From NCBI RefSeq assembly GCF_900099995.1, contig NZ_FNCZ01000003.1:413202-471346 (forward strand): a stretch of 58,145 nucleotides of DNA. The letters run 5' to 3'. Within the stretch, counting starts at the first letter, position 1. Each line of letters opens with the position of its first letter. Source of the DNA: Winogradskyella thalassocola. Lineage in GTDB: Bacteria; Bacteroidota; Bacteroidia; Flavobacteriales; Flavobacteriaceae. Below are positions 27,036 to 35,796 of the stretch, piece by piece. A program made the translations under genes and the position numbers. Below the pieces are notes generated by a model. It made no database searches and had not been told where the DNA came from. It saw only the letters and a list, made by a program, of their open reading frames with translations.

Positions 27036-27893
27036 ATGAAAAAAGTAAATATCGGTGGTGTACCAGAACACTTTAATTTAGCGTGGTATCTAACACTTAA
27101 AAACGGTGAATATAAAGATAAGGATATCAATCTCAGATGGCATGATTATTATGGTGGAACCGGTGCTATGACTAAAGCATTACGTTCTGGAGAAATTGAT
27201 ATGGCTGTTATATTAACCGAAGGTATAGTTAAAGATATTATTGAAGGAAATCCTTCTAAAATTGTTCAAACCTTTGTTGAAACCCCTTTAATATGGGGAA
27301 TTCATGTGGCTGCTGATTCTAAGTTTAAAACCATTGATGATATTAAAGGAAGCAGAGCCGCAATAAGTAGATATGGTTCTGGTTCACATCTTATGGCCTA
27401 CATAAATGCTAAAAATAATAATTGGGACTTGGAAAATGACTTAAATTTTGAGGTCATTAAAAATTTGGAAGGAGCTATTAAAGGCTTAACAGAAGGTGAA
27501 GCTGATTATTTTATGTGGGAGAAATTCACGACGAAACCTATTGTCGATGAAGGAGTCTTTAGAAGAATAGATAATTGCCGTTCTCCATGGCCATGTTTTG
27601 TAATTGCAGTTAGACAAGAATTTATCGATAATAATGAAGACGATTTAAAAATCATTTTAGATATTATAAATGAGACAACTTCTGAGTTTAAATCCATCCC
27701 AAGTATCGATAAAACCATAGCAAATCGTTACGAACAAGAATTAGAAGACGTACAAGAATGGCTGTCGTTAACCGAATGGTCACAAAGCGTTATGGATAAA
27801 AATACTTTAGATAATGTGCAAGAGCAGCTTTATGATTTAAAAATCATATCTGAGAAAGTAGCGTATTCAAAATTGATTCATAAAACGCAATAG
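27036..27893 (+). CDS. Substrate-binding-protein-like protein without signal peptide (SsuA/THI5 fold)
   Basis: A 285-residue protein with the periplasmic-binding-protein type II fold: 'KKVNIGGVPEHFNLAWYLTLKNGEY', 'GTGAMTKALRSGEIDMAVILTEG', 'SRYGSGSHLMAYINAKNNNW' and 'EGEADYFMWEKFTTKPIVDEG' match ABC substrate-binding proteins of the SsuA/NMT1 type. There is no N-terminal signal or lipobox, and no permease or ATPase gene is near. It is therefore probably cytoplasmic and may act as a ligand sensor, a THI5-like biosynthetic enzyme or a chaperone-like binder; the sequence does not decide. A 59-bp gap separates it from the phosphorylase. Confidence 0.82.
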   Translation: MKKVNIGGVPEHFNLAWYLTLKNGEYKDKDINLRWHDYYGGTGAMTKALRSGEIDMAVILTEGIVKDIIEGNPSKIVQTFVETPLIWGIHVAADSKFKTIDDIKGSRAAISRYGSGSHLMAYINAKNNNWDLENDLNFEVIKNLEGAIKGLTEGEADYFMWEKFTTKPIVDEGVFRRIDNCRSPWPCFVIAVRQEFIDNNEDDLKIILDIINETTSEFKSIPSIDKTIANRYEQELEDVQEWLSLTEWSQSVMDKNTLDNVQEQLYDLKIISEKVAYSKLIHKTQ

Positions 27894-28029
27894 TATCCTT
27901 AATTTTAATTGTGAGAAATGAAATAGGTTTTTAACATTTAGGATGTTTTAAAACCGTAGTATTTAGACAGATAATTAATTAAAGTTAAAGTGTTTCTATT
28001 TATAATTTTCAATATTTCAAAAAATTAAT

Positions 28030-28037
28030 TACATTTG
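28030..28037 (+). promoter_or_regulatory. Bacteroidota -7 box (TACATTTG) before the small membrane protein
   Basis: Perfect TAnnTTTG, 44 bp before the ATG at 28081. It supports the view that the 72-residue frame downstream is expressed. Confidence 0.45.
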
Positions 28038-28080
28038 TTTTCCTCTACATCAATATTATTGATAACCCAAATAGATAAAT

Positions 28081-28299
28081 ATGATTGTAAACATAGTTCT
28101 AATTTTATCTTGCTTAGTTGCTCTTAATTTTTTCTTATTAATCTTTAGTTGTAATAAAACAACAAAAAAAGTTGATATTAAGATCGCTGAACCTATTAAA
28201 GTTAATGATAGACTACATCAACCTATTAAACCAGAAAAATCTACTACTTTAATCTCCAGTCAATTACAGACTCGCCAACTTGCACCAACTGGGAGTTAG
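28081..28299 (+). CDS. Small single-pass membrane protein, 72 residues
   Basis: The frame encodes one hydrophobic segment (residues 2-24, IVNIVLILSCLVALNFFLLIF) ending 'SCNKTTKK', then a polar tail rich in Lys and Pro. The 3' 56 bp overlap the end of ung on the other strand. A good -7 box lies upstream. Similar short proteins appear in Flavobacteriia to my recollection, but no function is known. The Cys after the helix could also be read as a lipobox-like site. Confidence 0.6.
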   Translation: MIVNIVLILSCLVALNFFLLIFSCNKTTKKVDIKIAEPIKVNDRLHQPIKPEKSTTLISSQLQTRQLAPTGS

Positions 28300-28918
28300 T
28301 TTTGCTAAAATGCCTATTGCCAAACCAATATCCTCTATTAGCGCTTAACGGCGATGGATGCCCACTTTCTAAAACAATATGTTTAGAGGTGTCGATTAGT
28401 TTCTTTTTCTTTTTAGCAAATCCTCCCCAAAGCAGAAACACAACATTTGTTTTTTCTGCACTAATTGTTTTTATTACTGCATCTGTAAATTGCTCCCAAC
28501 CTTTCTTTTGATGACTTCCTGCTTCATGTGCTCTAACCGTTAACGTTGCATTTAAAAGTAGGACTCCTTGATCTGCCCAAGACATTAAATTACCACTTGT
28601 TGGATATGAAATTCCAAGATCTTGTTCTAGCTCTTTAAATATATTAACTAATGATGGCGGATGTTTTATACCGTTATTAACAGAAAAAGACAAGCCATTT
28701 GCTTGACCAACATCATGATATGGATCTTGACCAATAATCACGACTTTCACATCATTAAAAGTACAATGGTTAAAAGCATTAAAAACATCAGATGCTTTTG
28801 GAAAACAAGTATGCGTCTTATATTCGTGCTCTATAAAGTCCATTAAATCTTTAAAATAAGGTTTTTCAAATTCTGGATTAAGATGAGTTTTCCAGCTTTG
28901 GTCTATATTTACATTCAT
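28244..28918 (-). CDS. ung: Uracil-DNA glycosylase
   Basis: A 224-residue family 1 uracil-DNA glycosylase that removes uracil from DNA at the start of base-excision repair. It has the water-activating motif GQDPYHD (63-69, Asp65), 'LSFSV' for uracil stacking, 'LLLNATLTV' and the minor-groove loop HPSPLSA (His187). Full length and intact. It is convergent with, and overlaps by 56 bp, the small membrane protein gene; upstream it is divergent from the carrier gene. Confidence 0.97.
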   Translation of the reverse strand: MNVNIDQSWKTHLNPEFEKPYFKDLMDFIEHEYKTHTCFPKASDVFNAFNHCTFNDVKVVIIGQDPYHDVGQANGLSFSVNNGIKHPPSLVNIFKELEQDLGISYPTSGNLMSWADQGVLLLNATLTVRAHEAGSHQKKGWEQFTDAVIKTISAEKTNVVFLLWGGFAKKKKKLIDTSKHIVLESGHPSPLSANRGYWFGNRHFSKTNSQLVQVGESVIDWRLK

Positions 28919-28974
28919 ATATTAAAACAGATTATATCCTATTAAGATCTAAATTCACTACTAAATAACTCAGA

Positions 28975-30468
28975 ATGAAAAATCTAAAATTCCCTTCTGC
29001 ACAGACCATATTATTTATAATTGCGGGATTAGTAACACTTTTAACGTGGTTTGTTCCTGCGGGAAAATATGATACTTTAAGTTATAATGAGTCAACAAAC
29101 AAATTTACACGTTTAAGTCTAGATAAGGAAATAAGCTTAACAGCAACCCAAGCATCATTAGATGATTTGAATATTAAAATTCCTGTTGAAAAGTTTACTA
29201 ACGGCGACATTTATAAACCTATCAATATTCCTGGGACTTACAACAAACTAGAGCCTAAACCACAAAGTTTTTTTGATTTTGTAACCTCTCCAATTAAAGG
29301 GATTATTGAAGCATCAGATATTATTTTCCTTGTATTAATTATTGGCGGTTTAATAGGTGTTTTAAACAAATCAGGAGCTTTTGATGCTGCTATTGCACAA
29401 TTAGCCATTGTCTTAAAAGATAGAGAACCTTTATTAATTATACTAGTCACTTCTCTAGTCGCTTTAGGAGGAACCACTTTTGGTTTTGCGGAAGAAACCA
29501 TTGCCTTCTTCCCTATTTTAATTCCCGTTTTTTTAGCGGCAAAATATGATGCTCTTGTTGGTGTCGCTAGTATTTTTTTGGGTTCTGCAATTGGCACCAT
29601 GTGCTCTACGATCAATCCTTTTTCTACAATTATAGCTAGTGATGCCGCTGGTATTAACTGGACCACCGGTTTATATGGTCGTATCTTCATGCTCTTTTTA
29701 TGCTTAACGATTACCATTGCTTATATAATGCGGTACGCTAAGCGTATTAAAAACGACCCAAGTAAATCGCTTATTTACGACCAAAGAGAGCAAATTGCAC
29801 AATTGTTTACTTTAAAAGATGTATCTCATGTTAATTTTAATTGGAGATTAAAATTGGCTTTGTTTGTTTTTACGAGTAGTTTCATTCTGATGATTATCGG
29901 TGTTTCAATTTTAGATTGGTGGTTTGTAGAAATGACGACTGTATTCTTAATTAGCGCTATAATTATCGGATTTATTATTCAAATCAGTGAAACAGATTTT
30001 ATAGACACCTTTGTAAAAGGAGCTGGTGATCTTTTAGGCGTTGCACTTATTATCGGAATTGCAAGAGGTGTTACTGTGTTAATGACAGACGGATTAATAA
30101 GCGATACGTTATTGTATTACGCTAGCGATATTACCACCGGAATGAATAAAGGTGTTTTTGCGAGTGTTATGACCATCATTTATTCTGGATTATCATTTTT
30201 TATTCCAAGTTCTTCAGGAATGGCCGTTTTAACCATGCCAATTATGGCTCCTTTAGCTGATACTGTTGGTGTAGGTCGTGAAGTTGTGGTTAATACATAC
30301 CAATACGGTTTAGGTTTATTTTATCTTGTTAATCCTACAGGATTAATTTTAGCATCCTTAGCCGTTGCCAAAATCAACTTTAGTAAATGGCTAAAATTTA
30401 TAATGCCCTTGTTTATAGTATTAATAATTGTCACCTTAATCGTATTAGCGGCATCTTCATACTTATAG
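28975..30468 (+). CDS. YfcC/ArcD-family membrane carrier
   Basis: A 497-residue integral membrane protein with about 12 hydrophobic segments. The N-terminus 'PSAQTILFIIAGLVTLLTWFVPAGKYD' and 'GGTTFGFAEETIAFFPILIPVFLAAKYDALVG' with 'GSAIGTMCSTINPFS' identify the YfcC (C4-dicarboxylate/arginine-ornithine antiporter-like, DcuC-related) family. An extracellular loop of about 70 residues after the first helix is typical. The substrate (basic amino acids, peptides or dicarboxylates) cannot be set from sequence. It starts 56 bp from ung on the other strand and is followed by mutS2 after 49 bp. Confidence 0.85.
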   Translation: MKNLKFPSAQTILFIIAGLVTLLTWFVPAGKYDTLSYNESTNKFTRLSLDKEISLTATQASLDDLNIKIPVEKFTNGDIYKPINIPGTYNKLEPKPQSFFDFVTSPIKGIIEASDIIFLVLIIGGLIGVLNKSGAFDAAIAQLAIVLKDREPLLIILVTSLVALGGTTFGFAEETIAFFPILIPVFLAAKYDALVGVASIFLGSAIGTMCSTINPFSTIIASDAAGINWTTGLYGRIFMLFLCLTITIAYIMRYAKRIKNDPSKSLIYDQREQIAQLFTLKDVSHVNFNWRLKLALFVFTSSFILMIIGVSILDWWFVEMTTVFLISAIIIGFIIQISETDFIDTFVKGAGDLLGVALIIGIARGVTVLMTDGLISDTLLYYASDITTGMNKGVFASVMTIIYSGLSFFIPSSSGMAVLTMPIMAPLADTVGVGREVVVNTYQYGLGLFYLVNPTGLILASLAVAKINFSKWLKFIMPLFIVLIIVTLIVLAASSYL

Positions 30469-30483
30469 TATTACATAATATCC

Positions 30484-30491
30484 TAAATTTG
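30484..30491 (+). promoter_or_regulatory. Bacteroidota -7 box (TAAATTTG) for mutS2
   Basis: Matches TAnnTTTG exactly, 27 bp before the mutS2 start codon, so mutS2 and the following DCC gene probably have their own promoter. Confidence 0.45.
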
Positions 30492-30517
30492 CAATTCTAA
30501 AAAACGTACAATACTAC

Positions 30518-32686
30518 ATGATAAACATTCATGAAAAAACCTTAAACGACCTTGAGTTCTTTACGGTTTTAAATCAAATTAGCGCACATACATTGACAGC
30601 TTTGGGTAAAGAAGCGGTTTTGGCCATCCTTCCTTTTGAGAATAAAGACGTGTTGATGACCGAACTTGTTTACGTTAATGAATATTTATCATCCTTTGAA
30701 AATGACAACAGAATACCAAACCACGGATTCGACACCATTGCCAAAGAATTGAAATTACTTAAGATAGAAAACACCTATCTCGAAGTGGCTGGCTTGCAGA
30801 AAATAGTGAGCATGTCGTTGACCGTTAATTCTATTTTAAAGTTTTTAGAAAAATTTAAAGAGTATTATCCCAAACTTCAACAATTTGGTCAACATATTGA
30901 GGTAAATACAACTATTATCGAGCAAATTGATGCAGTTGTGGATCGTTTTGGTGATATAAAAGATGATGCTTCACCTCTACTTTCCAACTTACGAAAATCT
31001 ATTAATCTGCTTAAAGGTAAAATTAATAGTAGTTTTTCTTCAGCACTACACACCTATCACAATCTAGATTATTTAGATGATATAAGAGAGTCTGTTGTAG
31101 ATAATAAGCGTGTACTTGCTGTAAAAGCCATGTATCGCAGAAAAGTGAAAGGGGCGATAATGGGAGGTAGTAAAACCGGAAGTATTGTTTACATTGAACC
31201 CGAAACCACATTACAATACACCAGAGAGCTCAACAATTTAGAATATGAGGAGAAAGAAGAGGTTATTAAAATCCTTAAAGAACTAACGGATTTTATTCGT
31301 GTGTTTTTACCGCTTCTAAAAGATTATCAAGAATTTCTGATCAGTCTTGATATGATTTCGGCAAAAGCAAAATATGCACAGAGCATGAATGCGATTCTTC
31401 CAGAATTTTCTGAAGAGCGTAGTATGAACTTGCGAGATGCCTATCACCCTCTACTCTATTTAAATAATAAAGAAAAAGGAGAGAAAACGTTTCCGCAATC
31501 TATTGGTTTAGAAAAAGACAGTCGAATTATTGTCATTTCTGGTCCAAATGCAGGTGGAAAAAGTATCACTTTAAAAACAGTGGGCTTGCTTCAAGTTATG
31601 CTTCAAAGTGGTATGTTGATTCCTGTGCACGAGCGTAGTCATGTGTGTTTGTTTGATCGCATTCTTAGTGATATTGGAGATAATCAATCTATAGAAAATC
31701 ATCTGAGTACTTATAGTTATCGCCTAAAACAGATGAATTATTTTCTGAAGAAGTGTAATAATAAAACGCTTTTCTTAATTGATGAATTTGGAACAGGAAG
31801 TGATCCAGAATTAGGTGGAGCTTTGGCAGAAACATTTTTAGAAGTCTTTTATGAACGTGAAGCTTTCGGAATTATAACGACACATTATTCCAATTTAAAA
31901 TTATTAGCCAACGAGTTACCACACATTAAAAATGCCAATATGCTTTTTAATGAAAAAACTCTAGAACCAATGTATAAGCTAGTTGTAGGGCAAGCCGGAA
32001 GCTCATTTACGTTTGAGGTGGCACAGAAAAATGGTATTCCTTACAGTCTAATAAACAAATCGAAAAAGAAAATTGAACGCGGGAAAGTTCGCTTTGATGC
32101 GACAATTGCAAAGCTTCAAAAAGAACGAAGCAAATTAGAACGGACCGAACGCTCATTAAAAGAAAACGAAAAAAAGAAGATTTCTGAAGCTGATAAATTA
32201 GAAGAAGTAAACGCAAAAGTTCAGAAGAAATTAGAGAGCTTTCAAGAATTGTATGATTCTAACCAACGCTTAATTTACTTAGGACAGAAAGTTAATGACA
32301 TTTCTGAAAAGTACTTTGAAGATCAGAAAAAACGAGAGTTGATGGCTGAATTATTTAGGTTAGTTCAGATTGAAAACTCTAAACGAAAAAAAGTGTCTGC
32401 GAAACAAAAACGTGCGGAAAAGCATAAAGAAACTCAAGTAAAACAAGAGGCAGAAAAGAAAGTTGAAGTCATCCGCAAAAAGAAAAAAGAAGCTAAAAAG
32501 AAAGCCAAACCAATAGAAAAACCAAAGGCTATTTTAAGAATTGGTGACAGAGTACGCATGCAAGATGGTAGAGCTGTTGGTAGTATTGATACCATTGAAA
32601 AAAACAAAGCCATCGTAAATTATGGCATGTTTACAACTAACGTGAGTTTAGATCAATTGGAACTCGTTGAAGCCGTAAAAAAATGA
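30518..32686 (+). CDS. mutS2: MutS2-type ATPase lacking the Smr domain
   Basis: A 722-residue MutS2 family protein. In the family it acts on recombination intermediates or collided ribosomes. It has the helical lever/clamp region (residues 1-330), Walker A SGPNAGGKS (about 341-349), Walker B 'TLFLIDEFGTGSDPELGGAL', 'IITTHYSNLKLLA', and the 'VGQAGSSFTFEVA' signature. A long charged coiled coil (about 515-665) leads to a small beta-barrel domain (ILRIGDRVRMQDGRAVG...). The protein ends there: the C-terminal Smr nuclease domain of canonical MutS2 (about 780 residues) is absent, as in other Flavobacteriia as far as I know. The next gene begins within its stop codon region. Confidence 0.92.
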   Translation: MINIHEKTLNDLEFFTVLNQISAHTLTALGKEAVLAILPFENKDVLMTELVYVNEYLSSFENDNRIPNHGFDTIAKELKLLKIENTYLEVAGLQKIVSMSLTVNSILKFLEKFKEYYPKLQQFGQHIEVNTTIIEQIDAVVDRFGDIKDDASPLLSNLRKSINLLKGKINSSFSSALHTYHNLDYLDDIRESVVDNKRVLAVKAMYRRKVKGAIMGGSKTGSIVYIEPETTLQYTRELNNLEYEEKEEVIKILKELTDFIRVFLPLLKDYQEFLISLDMISAKAKYAQSMNAILPEFSEERSMNLRDAYHPLLYLNNKEKGEKTFPQSIGLEKDSRIIVISGPNAGGKSITLKTVGLLQVMLQSGMLIPVHERSHVCLFDRILSDIGDNQSIENHLSTYSYRLKQMNYFLKKCNNKTLFLIDEFGTGSDPELGGALAETFLEVFYEREAFGIITTHYSNLKLLANELPHIKNANMLFNEKTLEPMYKLVVGQAGSSFTFEVAQKNGIPYSLINKSKKKIERGKVRFDATIAKLQKERSKLERTERSLKENEKKKISEADKLEEVNAKVQKKLESFQELYDSNQRLIYLGQKVNDISEKYFEDQKKRELMAELFRLVQIENSKRKKVSAKQKRAEKHKETQVKQEAEKKVEVIRKKKKEAKKKAKPIEKPKAILRIGDRVRMQDGRAVGSIDTIEKNKAIVNYGMFTTNVSLDQLELVEAVKK

Positions 32687-33102
32687 TAGACATTCCAAAT
32701 AACAAACAATTAATTCTCTTTGATGGAGTATGCAATCTGTGCAACTCTAGTGTTTTGTATGTTATTAAACGGGATAAAAAAGATAAATTCGTATTTGCCC
32801 CATTGCAAAGTGACGTCGGAGAAGAAATCATTAAAAAATTCAATATAAATACAGTCAACACCGATTCTATTTTACTGTATAATCCTAAAAAGGATCGTTT
32901 AACGTATAAATCTACAGCAGCATTATTGGTGGCTAAAGACTTAGGTTTTCCAACATGTATATTGTCTGTATTCTTAACTGTACCTACCTTTATTAGAAAT
33001 TGGGTTTACAATTATATCGCTAAGAATCGTTATAAATGGTATGGAAAAAAAGAATCTTGTATGATTCCGACTCCGGAGTTAAAATCTAAATTTATAGCAT
33101 AA
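32683..33102 (+). CDS. DCC family thiol-disulfide oxidoreductase
   Basis: A 139-residue protein of the DUF393/DCC family, with the naming motif 'LILFDGVCNLCNSSVLYVIKRDKK' containing the CxxC pair (Cys16/Cys19 region). 'FVFAPLQSDVGEE' and 'SILLYNPKKDRLTYKSTAALLVAKDLGF' are also typical. A thioredoxin-like redox role is expected; the partner is unknown. Its ATG overlaps the mutS2 stop by 4 bp (ATGA), so translation is coupled. A strong terminator follows directly. Confidence 0.9.
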   Translation: MIDIPNNKQLILFDGVCNLCNSSVLYVIKRDKKDKFVFAPLQSDVGEEIIKKFNINTVNTDSILLYNPKKDRLTYKSTAALLVAKDLGFPTCILSVFLTVPTFIRNWVYNYIAKNRYKWYGKKESCMIPTPELKSKFIA

Positions 33103-33138
33103 AAAAAGCCTTTTCACAACCAATGAAAAGGCTTTTTT
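33102..33138. terminator. Bidirectional terminator after the DCC gene
   Basis: AAAAAAGCCTTTTCA and TGAAAAGGCTTTTTT form a 15-bp stem with a 7-nt loop. The left A-run overlaps the DCC stop codon. It would also stop transcription coming from the right on the minus strand. Confidence 0.9.
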
Positions 33139-33436
33139 AAATTAACAACTTACTTAAAACTAATGTAAACAAAAACTTATCTCAACTCGATATTGAGGGT
33201 AATAATAGGTTGATTAATAGCACATTATTTTGTTACTGCAAATGTATGTACAATCTCTAGTTTACACATAAAAAACTCGATATAAGACTATATATAATTG
33301 ATTTTGGTCTTAAAAGTGTCAATTATATCCACCAATGACATTTTAGTAATACTTCTCTTACTAATTGATAAGACGCGTTTACTTCCTATACCATATGGGT
33401 TACTCATTTTGGATTATAACATGGCTAATAGTGTCA
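33139..33436. other. Gene-free AT-rich stretch with a possible minus-strand promoter box
   Basis: No reading frame of note is present on either strand. A minus-strand TACATTTG (plus CAAATGTA at about 33239-33246) would give a transcript of about 100 nt running into the terminator at 33102-33138, so a small RNA is possible. A short palindrome CTCAA..TTGAG is at about 33181-33197. The right end belongs to the promoter of the MuiA-type gene. Confidence 0.3.
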
Positions 33437-33444
33437 TAATTTTG
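33437..33444 (+). promoter_or_regulatory. Bacteroidota -7 box (TAATTTTG) for the MuiA-type gene
   Basis: Matches TAnnTTTG and lies 25 bp before the ATG at 33469; a TTG at 33409-33411 could be the -33 box at slightly long spacing. Confidence 0.45.
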
Positions 33445-33468
33445 GATAAACATTAATACTCTAACATT

Positions 33469-35646
33469 ATGACAACCCAACCAAAACCCTTAAAAACACT
33501 TCTTATTTTTCTATTTCTACTAGGAACACAATTAACCAATGCCTTTCAGCAACCTAGTAAAATTAAAATGGTTACTGTCTATTTAGATGGAGCCGAAATT
33601 AACCGTGAATCTTCAATAAAAATCAACTCTGGAAAATCCGAAATTACATTTAACGGTTTGTCTCCACATATAGAAGAAAGCAGTATTCAAATTTCAGGGT
33701 TAAAAGACGTTTCCATCCTATCCATTAATTATGGCATTAACTATTTATCTAAGCAAAAGCAAAGTGATTCTATTTCTGCATTACAAAATGAATTAAAAAC
33801 ATTAGATGATAAAATTCAGAATCAGTATGATTTAATTGCTGGTTATAATGAAGAATTAAGTCTTATTCAGAGCAATAAAAAATTAGGAAATGAAACTGAA
33901 GTTGTAAGTTTAGAAAAACTAAAAACCTTTGCGACCTATTACAGAACTCGAATTACAGAGTTAAAAATTGCTACAAACAAATCCCACAAAGCAATAGAAG
34001 TACATACCGATCTCCAGGTAGACATAAACCAGCAACTTGCAGAACTAAACGTTGATGAAAAAGTACAAACAGGCGAGATTAAATTAAAGCTAAATAGCGA
34101 CATCGCAACATCTTTAGATTTAAAACTGAAATACAACATAAAAAATGCAGGTTGGTTTCCGGTTTACGATTTAAAAGCCGAAAAAATCAATAGTCCTATA
34201 ACTTTGGAATACAAAGCACACGTGTTCCAAAATTCTGGTTGTGATTGGACAGATGTTAATTTGGTGCTCTCAACAAGTGATCCAAACACCAATAACGAAA
34301 AACCGATAGTAAATCCGAAATATTTAAATTTTATCAGTGCATACAGTAATTACCAATCGCAACGCGCCACCAGAAGTTATAATTACAAGTATAATCCATT
34401 GGTTAAAAATGTATCCGGAGTCGTAACATCATCTTCTGACGGTCTACCATTACCTGGAGTTAGTGTTATTGAAAAAGGAACAACTTATGGGGTTCAGACC
34501 GATTTTGATGGTCGGTATGCTTTAAAAACAACATCTGGAAATGCACTTCGTTATTCTTATGTCGGCATGAAAACAGAAGAGTTACCGATTCATTCAAGTA
34601 TTATGAATGTGACCTTAGATGACGACGTGACTTTAGATGAAGTTGTTGTGGCCGGATATGGCACAACAAGCAAAGCATATACCGGATCTGTTTCCTCAAT
34701 TAAAACTGAAGAAATATCTCGTGCATTTGTAGGTGAGGTTGCTGGTGTTAATATAATCAATGGAAATGGATCGCCTGGCACGAACGCAAAGATTAGAATA
34801 AGAGGCTATGGTTCAATTCATGGTAATAATAAACCTTTGTATGTTGTTGATGGAGTACCTTACTCTAATACAGATTTAAGTAATATTGATCCTAGTGATA
34901 TAATATCTACAGATATTCTTAAGGATGCAGCCGCAACAAGTATGTACGGAAGTCATGGCGCCAATGGTGTAGTATTAATTACTTTAAAAAAGGAATCTGA
35001 TAGAAAAGTAAACGATTTAGGAATTACGGTAGAAACAGGTATCACCAATACAAGATTCGAAATTAATAAAAAACACAGTATTCCTTCAGATGGTGATATT
35101 TCAGTTATAGAAATAGATCAATTTAGTGTACCTGCGACTTACAATTATTTTGCCGCACCTGTTTTAAATGAAAATGTATTCTTAACTGCTAAAATCGGAA
35201 ATTGGGAACAGTACAATTTATTACCTGCAGAAGCTAATGTTTATTTTGAAGGCAGTTATTCAGGTAAAACCAATATTAATCCGAGTGCAACCACAGATAG
35301 TTTAACAATTTCACTTGGTGTGGATCCAAACATTATTGTAAAACGCAAACAGCGAAATGATTTTAAGAAAACCACATTTATTGGTAACAACAGAGTGATT
35401 CAAAAAGCTTTTGAAATTGAAATTAAAAACAACAAAACCTCTGATATTCAGTTAACATTGTTAGATCGCATTCCTAAAAGTCAAGATAAAACCATAAAAA
35501 TCGATGACATAGAAACAGGAAATTCTAACTACGATGAAGACAAAGGAATTTTAAAATGGACACTAAATTTAAAGTCTAGTGCCACAGAAAATGTTAAACA
35601 TTCCTATAGCGTAAAATTTCCAAAGGGGAAACGCGTTAACTTATAA
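33469..35646 (+). CDS. MuiA/DUF4139 protein with inserted carboxypeptidase-regulatory and TonB-plug domains
   Basis: A 725-residue exported protein. After the signal peptide (to about 25) comes a DUF4140 domain (about 32-90: VTVYLDGAEINRESSIKI), a coiled coil (98-200) and the start of DUF4139 (about 215-270: KYNIKNAGWFPVYDLKA...WTDVNLVLSTSDP). The DUF4139 is then interrupted by a CarboxypepD_reg-like domain (314-385: VSGVVTSSSDGLPLPGVSVIEKGT) and a SusC-type TonB plug (388-508: LDEVVVAGYGT...YVVDGVPY...DAAATSMYGSHGANGVVLITLKK), and resumes at about 550 (QFSVPATYNYFAAPVLNENVFLTAKI) to the end. There is no beta-barrel, so it is not a transporter. MuiA proteins have an unclear envelope role; the plug may contact a partner or substrate. 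It is monocistronic. Confidence 0.9.
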   Translation: MTTQPKPLKTLLIFLFLLGTQLTNAFQQPSKIKMVTVYLDGAEINRESSIKINSGKSEITFNGLSPHIEESSIQISGLKDVSILSINYGINYLSKQKQSDSISALQNELKTLDDKIQNQYDLIAGYNEELSLIQSNKKLGNETEVVSLEKLKTFATYYRTRITELKIATNKSHKAIEVHTDLQVDINQQLAELNVDEKVQTGEIKLKLNSDIATSLDLKLKYNIKNAGWFPVYDLKAEKINSPITLEYKAHVFQNSGCDWTDVNLVLSTSDPNTNNEKPIVNPKYLNFISAYSNYQSQRATRSYNYKYNPLVKNVSGVVTSSSDGLPLPGVSVIEKGTTYGVQTDFDGRYALKTTSGNALRYSYVGMKTEELPIHSSIMNVTLDDDVTLDEVVVAGYGTTSKAYTGSVSSIKTEEISRAFVGEVAGVNIINGNGSPGTNAKIRIRGYGSIHGNNKPLYVVDGVPYSNTDLSNIDPSDIISTDILKDAAATSMYGSHGANGVVLITLKKESDRKVNDLGITVETGITNTRFEINKKHSIPSDGDISVIEIDQFSVPATYNYFAAPVLNENVFLTAKIGNWEQYNLLPAEANVYFEGSYSGKTNINPSATTDSLTISLGVDPNIIVKRKQRNDFKKTTFIGNNRVIQKAFEIEIKNNKTSDIQLTLLDRIPKSQDKTIKIDDIETGNSNYDEDKGILKWTLNLKSSATENVKHSYSVKFPKGKRVNL

Positions 35647-35654
35647 CTTAACAT

Positions 35655-35796
35655 AGCCTCAAAACAAAATAGTTTCAATTAAACCCTAACTTCTGTTAGT
35701 TAGGAACGAGTTTAATTCTTATCGAAAGCTTGTCTAACTTTCCATAAGTGTCAAAAATTTTGATAGAACTACTATTTTCGTTTTGAGGCTTTTTTT
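35655..35796 (+). ncRNA. Cloverleaf-like inverted-repeat element with T-tract, candidate structured RNA or mobile repeat
   Basis: Outer arms 35655-35673 and 35771-35790 pair over 19 bp with a single bulged C (35779). Inside are three adjoining hairpins: B (AATTAAAC 35677-35684 with GTTTAATT 35710-35717, and CCTAAC 35685-35690 with GTTAGG 35699-35704), C (35718-35728 with 35738-35748, one C-C mismatch) and D (35749-35755 with 35759-35765). Almost every base is in a stem, like a four-way junction. T7 at 35790-35796 follows. It lies between convergent genes, so it could simply terminate both, but its complexity is far above that of a terminator. A small non-autonomous mobile repeat is another reading. 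Confidence 0.6.

Noticed and set aside
29238..29717. 159-codon minus-strand frame inside the YfcC-family carrier gene
   Set aside because: Antisense to conserved transmembrane motifs; composition is that of a shadow frame.
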